Source: Ruminiclostridium hungatei (GTDB taxonomy: Bacteria; Bacillota; Clostridia; Acetivibrionales; DSM-1351). From it: a DNA stretch of 64,000 bases. Both the position numbers and the translations under genes were made by a program. The notes beneath the pieces are model-generated. The model did not search any database and was not told the origin of the DNA. It saw only the letters and a program-made list of their open reading frames with translations. The stretch is from the NCBI RefSeq assembly GCF_002051585.1, contig NZ_MZGX01000025.1, forward strand, positions 1 to 64,000. Direction: 5' to 3'. Positions 61,310 to 64,000 of the stretch are shown here, piece after piece (within the stretch, counting starts at the first letter, position 1; each line of letters begins with the position of its first letter).

Positions 61310-61353
61310 CTTGCGCAGATGGGCTGTCACAAAGACATCTCCGTCTGCGCAAG
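61310..61353 (+). other. Hairpin between urtA and urtB
   Basis: CTTGCGCAGA (61310-61319) pairs perfectly with TCTGCGCAAG (61344-61353). No T-run follows, so it is more likely an mRNA-stabilising or partial-termination element that favours expression of the binding protein. Confidence 0.6.
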
Positions 61354-61415
61354 CTGTACCGTCGCAGGCTGAAGCTTTTGCCCGGCCTTTCAAATAAAGG
61401 GAAAGGGGGATTTTA

Positions 61416-62321
61416 ATGAGTACTTATTTATTGCAGATTTTTAACGGTATAAGTGTCAGTTCAATCTTAATGCTGGCCGCTTTGGGGCTGGCAATAACCT
61501 TCGGGCTGATGAAAATCATAAATATGGCCCACGGAGAGCTTATAATGATTGGCGCCTATGTAACCTATATGATACAGAATGTATTTATACAGTATATGGA
61601 TAAGAGTGTCTTTGATTTATATTATATTGCGGCCCTGCCGTGTGCGTTTGTTGTGGCGGCGCTGGTAGGCTACCTGCTTGAAATAACCATAATAAAAAGA
61701 CTTTACGGAAGGCCGCTGGACAGTCTGCTTGCCACCTGGGGAGTCAGTCTTATACTGCAGCAGATGGCCAGAAGCATTTTCGGAGCCCCCAATGTGGATG
61801 TAAGAAGCCCTGTATGGCTGGATGGAGGGCTGGTGCTGGGAGATGTCCAGCTTCCCTACAAAAGGCTGTTCATTATCGGCCTGGTTATATTGTCCATAGC
61901 AGGAGTGTATATTTTCCTGTACCGGACAGCTTACGGCAGAAGAATAAGGGCCGTCATGCAGAACAGGCCTATGGCCCAAAGCATTGGAATAAATACACGA
62001 AAGGTTGACAGCGTGACTTTTTCAATAGGAGCAGGACTGGCGGGTATAGCCGGCTGTGCCTTGACACTGCTGGGTTCCATAGGCCCCACACTGGGGACTA
62101 ATTATATAGTTGACACCTTTATGGTGGTGGTGCTTGGGGGAGTGGGCAGGATAGTTGGAACGGTGGCCGGTGCAGGAGCTATTGGTGTTGGGAACACTAC
62201 CTTCGAGTTCTTTACCAATGCGTCGCTGGGCAAGGTGCTTGTGTTTTTAATGGTAATCATTTTCCTCCAGTGGAAGCCCCAGGGATTTTTTACTATCAAC
62301 AGCAGAGCATTGGATGAATAA
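61416..62321 (+). CDS. urtB: Urea-type ABC transporter permease UrtB
   Basis: The 301-residue branched-chain-type permease has about eight membrane helices. FGLMKIINMAHGELIMIGAY near the N terminus, TWGVSLILQQMARSIFGAPN in the middle and VVVLGGVGRIVGTVAGAGAI near the C terminus are typical of UrtB/LivH. AAAGGGGGA precedes the ATG. Confidence 0.94.
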   Translation: MSTYLLQIFNGISVSSILMLAALGLAITFGLMKIINMAHGELIMIGAYVTYMIQNVFIQYMDKSVFDLYYIAALPCAFVVAALVGYLLEITIIKRLYGRPLDSLLATWGVSLILQQMARSIFGAPNVDVRSPVWLDGGLVLGDVQLPYKRLFIIGLVILSIAGVYIFLYRTAYGRRIRAVMQNRPMAQSIGINTRKVDSVTFSIGAGLAGIAGCALTLLGSIGPTLGTNYIVDTFMVVVLGGVGRIVGTVAGAGAIGVGNTTFEFFTNASLGKVLVFLMVIIFLQWKPQGFFTINSRALDE

Positions 62322-62375
62322 GGCTGCGGCCTTATATAATTTATATCGCTGCACGGCAGCGGGATGGGGGGAAAC

Positions 62376-63476
62376 ATGAACCGGTTTTCTATCGGCAATA
62401 AATTTGAACTTGGCAAAAAGAATATGACCATAGTTATAATAATTCTGCTCTTATGCATGGCCCCATTCTTTCTCTCGGATTTCAGGACCAATCTGCTTGG
62501 AAAGTTTGTGGCGTTTGCGATTCTGGCACTGGGAATAGACCTTATATGGGGGTATACAGGAATACTTAGCCTTGGCCATGGAGTTTATTTCGGACTGGGC
62601 GCATATTGTATGGCGATGTACCTGAAGCTTGAGGCCGGAGGAGGCAGGCTCCCGGATTTTATGTCCTGGAGCGGACGCGAAACACTGCCCTGGTTCTGGA
62701 AACCCTTTGGGGCGGCTCCTATAGCTATTTTCATGGCCTTGTGCCTGCCTGCGCTGATTGCTCTGGCAATAGGCTATCTGACCTTTAAGAACAGGATCAG
62801 GGGTGTATATTTTTCAATTCTCACACAGGCCCTTTCAATTATTTTTGTGGTGCTTTTTGTGGGACAGCAGGAGCTGACGGGGGGCACCAACGGCATAACC
62901 AATTTTAAAACCATATTTAATTTTTCCCTGGCGGACAACCGGACGAAGCTGTGGCTGTATTATATATCGGTAGCCCTGCTGCTGCTGGCATTTATATTTT
63001 GCAGGTTCATCATAAACAAGCGGGTGGGAAGAGTGTTGATTGCAATCAGGGACGGGGAGAACAGAGCCAGGTTCTCAGGCTACAATCCCACGACCTACAA
63101 GGTTTTTGTCTATTGCATATCCGCGGTTCTGGCAGGTCTGGCAGGGGCCATATACGTTCCCCAGGTGGGCATCATATCCCCGGCGGAAATGGGAATTGTT
63201 CCGTCCATTGAGATGGTAATATGGGTTGCAATCGGAGGACGAGGCAGCCTCAACGGGGCAATAATAGGAGCAATACTTGTAAATCTTATGAAAAGCGGTA
63301 TAAGTGAAAAATTTCCGGCCGTATGGTCATATTTTATAGGAATAGCTTTTGTAGTGGTAGTTATTTTCATGCCCACCGGGCTGGTAGGAGCCTTTAACAA
63401 GCTCAAGAAAAAGCTCTTCAGTCTTAAAGTCGGCAAAGCCGGTCAATTGGCTCAATCCAATGTGCCGGTCGAATAA
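62376..63476 (+). CDS. urtC: Urea-type ABC transporter permease UrtC
   Basis: The 366-residue LivM-like permease has about nine membrane helices. Key segments are DLIWGYTGILSLGHGVYFGL, GVYFSILTQALSIIFVVLF, the cytoplasmic coupling loop IRDGENRARFSGYNPTTYKV and VWVAIGGRGSLNGAIIGAIL-like IWVAIGGRGSLNG. The start at 62376 follows GGGGGGAA; an ATG at 62364 overlaps it. Confidence 0.94.
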   Translation: MNRFSIGNKFELGKKNMTIVIIILLLCMAPFFLSDFRTNLLGKFVAFAILALGIDLIWGYTGILSLGHGVYFGLGAYCMAMYLKLEAGGGRLPDFMSWSGRETLPWFWKPFGAAPIAIFMALCLPALIALAIGYLTFKNRIRGVYFSILTQALSIIFVVLFVGQQELTGGTNGITNFKTIFNFSLADNRTKLWLYYISVALLLLAFIFCRFIINKRVGRVLIAIRDGENRARFSGYNPTTYKVFVYCISAVLAGLAGAIYVPQVGIISPAEMGIVPSIEMVIWVAIGGRGSLNGAIIGAILVNLMKSGISEKFPAVWSYFIGIAFVVVVIFMPTGLVGAFNKLKKKLFSLKVGKAGQLAQSNVPVE

Positions 63477-63505
63477 AATCCATACAATAAAACGGAGGTG
63501 GAATT

Positions 63506-64000
63506 ATGAATCCGGTTCTTGAAATAAATAATTTGACAATCAGTTTTGATGGTTTTAAAGCTGTCAATAATCTAAGCACGTCAGTTAAAAAAGGCGACAT
63601 ACACTTTTTTATCGGCCCCAACGGCGCCGGGAAAACAACACTTCTGGACGCTATATGCGGAAGGGTCAAGCCGGCCTCCGGCAATATAATATTTCATAAC
63701 GGAAGCGACGTTACCAGGCTCTCGGAACACGAGATAGTGGAGCTTGGAATAGGACGGAAATTCCAGGTGCCCTCGGTGTTCAACGGCATCACAATATACG
63801 AAAACATGGAACTGGCGGCAGTCAAAGTCAGATCCCTGTACTCATCCCTGTTTACCAAACTTACCAGGGAGCAGAACGAAAGAATCAAATCCGTATTGAA
63901 TATAATCGGTTTATATGAGGATAGATATAGAACACCTGCAAAGCTGTCACACGGTCAGAAGCAGTGGCTGGAGATAGGTATGCTGCTGGTTCAGCAGCCT
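63506..64000 (+). CDS. urtD: Urea-type ABC transporter ATP-binding protein UrtD (cut by the right edge)
   Basis: 165 codons are visible from an ATG preceded by GGAGGTGG. The translated start is MNPVLEINNLTISFDGFKAV. Walker A GPNGAGKTT (about 38-46), Q-loop RKFQVPSVFNGITIYENMEL and signature LSHGQKQWLEIGM, the form typical of UrtD, are present. The Walker B and the rest of the protein (about 80-90 residues) lie outside the window. It follows urtC by 29 bp. Confidence 0.93.
   Translation, partial: MNPVLEINNLTISFDGFKAVNNLSTSVKKGDIHFFIGPNGAGKTTLLDAICGRVKPASGNIIFHNGSDVTRLSEHEIVELGIGRKFQVPSVFNGITIYENMELAAVKVRSLYSSLFTKLTREQNERIKSVLNIIGLYEDRYRTPAKLSHGQKQWLEIGMLLVQQP

Noticed and set aside
1-64000. 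tRNA, rRNA, CRISPR arrays, prophage or replication origin
   Set aside because: No cloverleaf, rRNA segments, regularly spaced repeats, phage structural genes or DnaA-box clusters were recognised on either strand.

Overview
The window looks like a chromosomal segment of an anaerobic, spore-forming, low-to-moderate-GC member of the Clostridia, most like the Ruminiclostridium/Acetivibrio group. The grounds are purine-rich Shine-Dalgarno sites, frequent TTG/GTG starts, the mre-pbp-min-spoIVF gene order, an NfnAB complex, a tandem glycine riboswitch and several sigma-A type promoters with 17-nt spacers. No rRNA, tRNA or CRISPR array was found.

Layout. 1-1.7 kb: accessory DNA, with the 5' part of a putative polymorphic toxin, an orphan toxin C-terminal scrap, and an IS1182-type remnant interrupted by an internally deleted IS4-type element with perfect inverted repeats and a target duplication. 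1.8-16.8 kb: housekeeping genes (asnA, asnS, citrate synthase, Na+-symporter, pyruvate kinase, lon, TPR and PRC-barrel proteins, mecA). 17-27.8 kb: the cell-shape, division and sporulation block maf-radC-mreBCD-PBP2-minCDE-mgsA-like-spoIVFA-spoIVFB. 27.8-36.7 kb: nfnAB, a flavodoxin-like protein, an unrecognised membrane-anchored protein, a secreted repeat protein, a metallophosphoesterase, an AI-2E family exporter and an unusual D-Ala-D-Ala dipeptidase/L,D-transpeptidase fusion. 36.8-40.4 kb: a TetR-controlled ABC-2 exporter and two half-size TauE/SafE proteins. 40.6-43.9 kb: moxR-DUF58-DUF4129. 44-49.2 kb: trmB-lysA, a small PCP_red-like protein, and serC-serA under a tandem glycine riboswitch. 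49.2-54.1 kb: a MarR-controlled heterodimeric ABC exporter. 54.1-60 kb: a signalling block (soluble REC-kinase, hybrid kinase, AraC-type response regulator) with two structured intergenic RNAs that share a distinctive bulged terminator. 60-64 kb: the urea-type ABC importer urtABCD, cut by the right edge.

How the genes work together. The centre builds and positions the wall and septum (MreBCD/PBP2, MinCDE) and carries the SpoIVFA/SpoIVFB pair that acts on pro-sigma-K. NfnAB links NADH, NADPH and ferredoxin pools. SerC and SerA make phosphoserine, and the riboswitch ties this to glycine. The kinase/regulator block lies directly upstream of urtABCD and may control it, which is an inference from position.

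Most noteworthy points: structured RNAs around the signalling genes (54.16-54.40 and 55.63-55.81 kb), the glycine riboswitch on a serine operon, the dipeptidase/L,D-transpeptidase fusion, a methylglyoxal-synthase homologue lacking its catalytic aspartate, a free-standing PCP_red-like protein, and the nested IS. I found no clear new multi-gene system. The RNA pair near the kinases is the best candidate for something undescribed.
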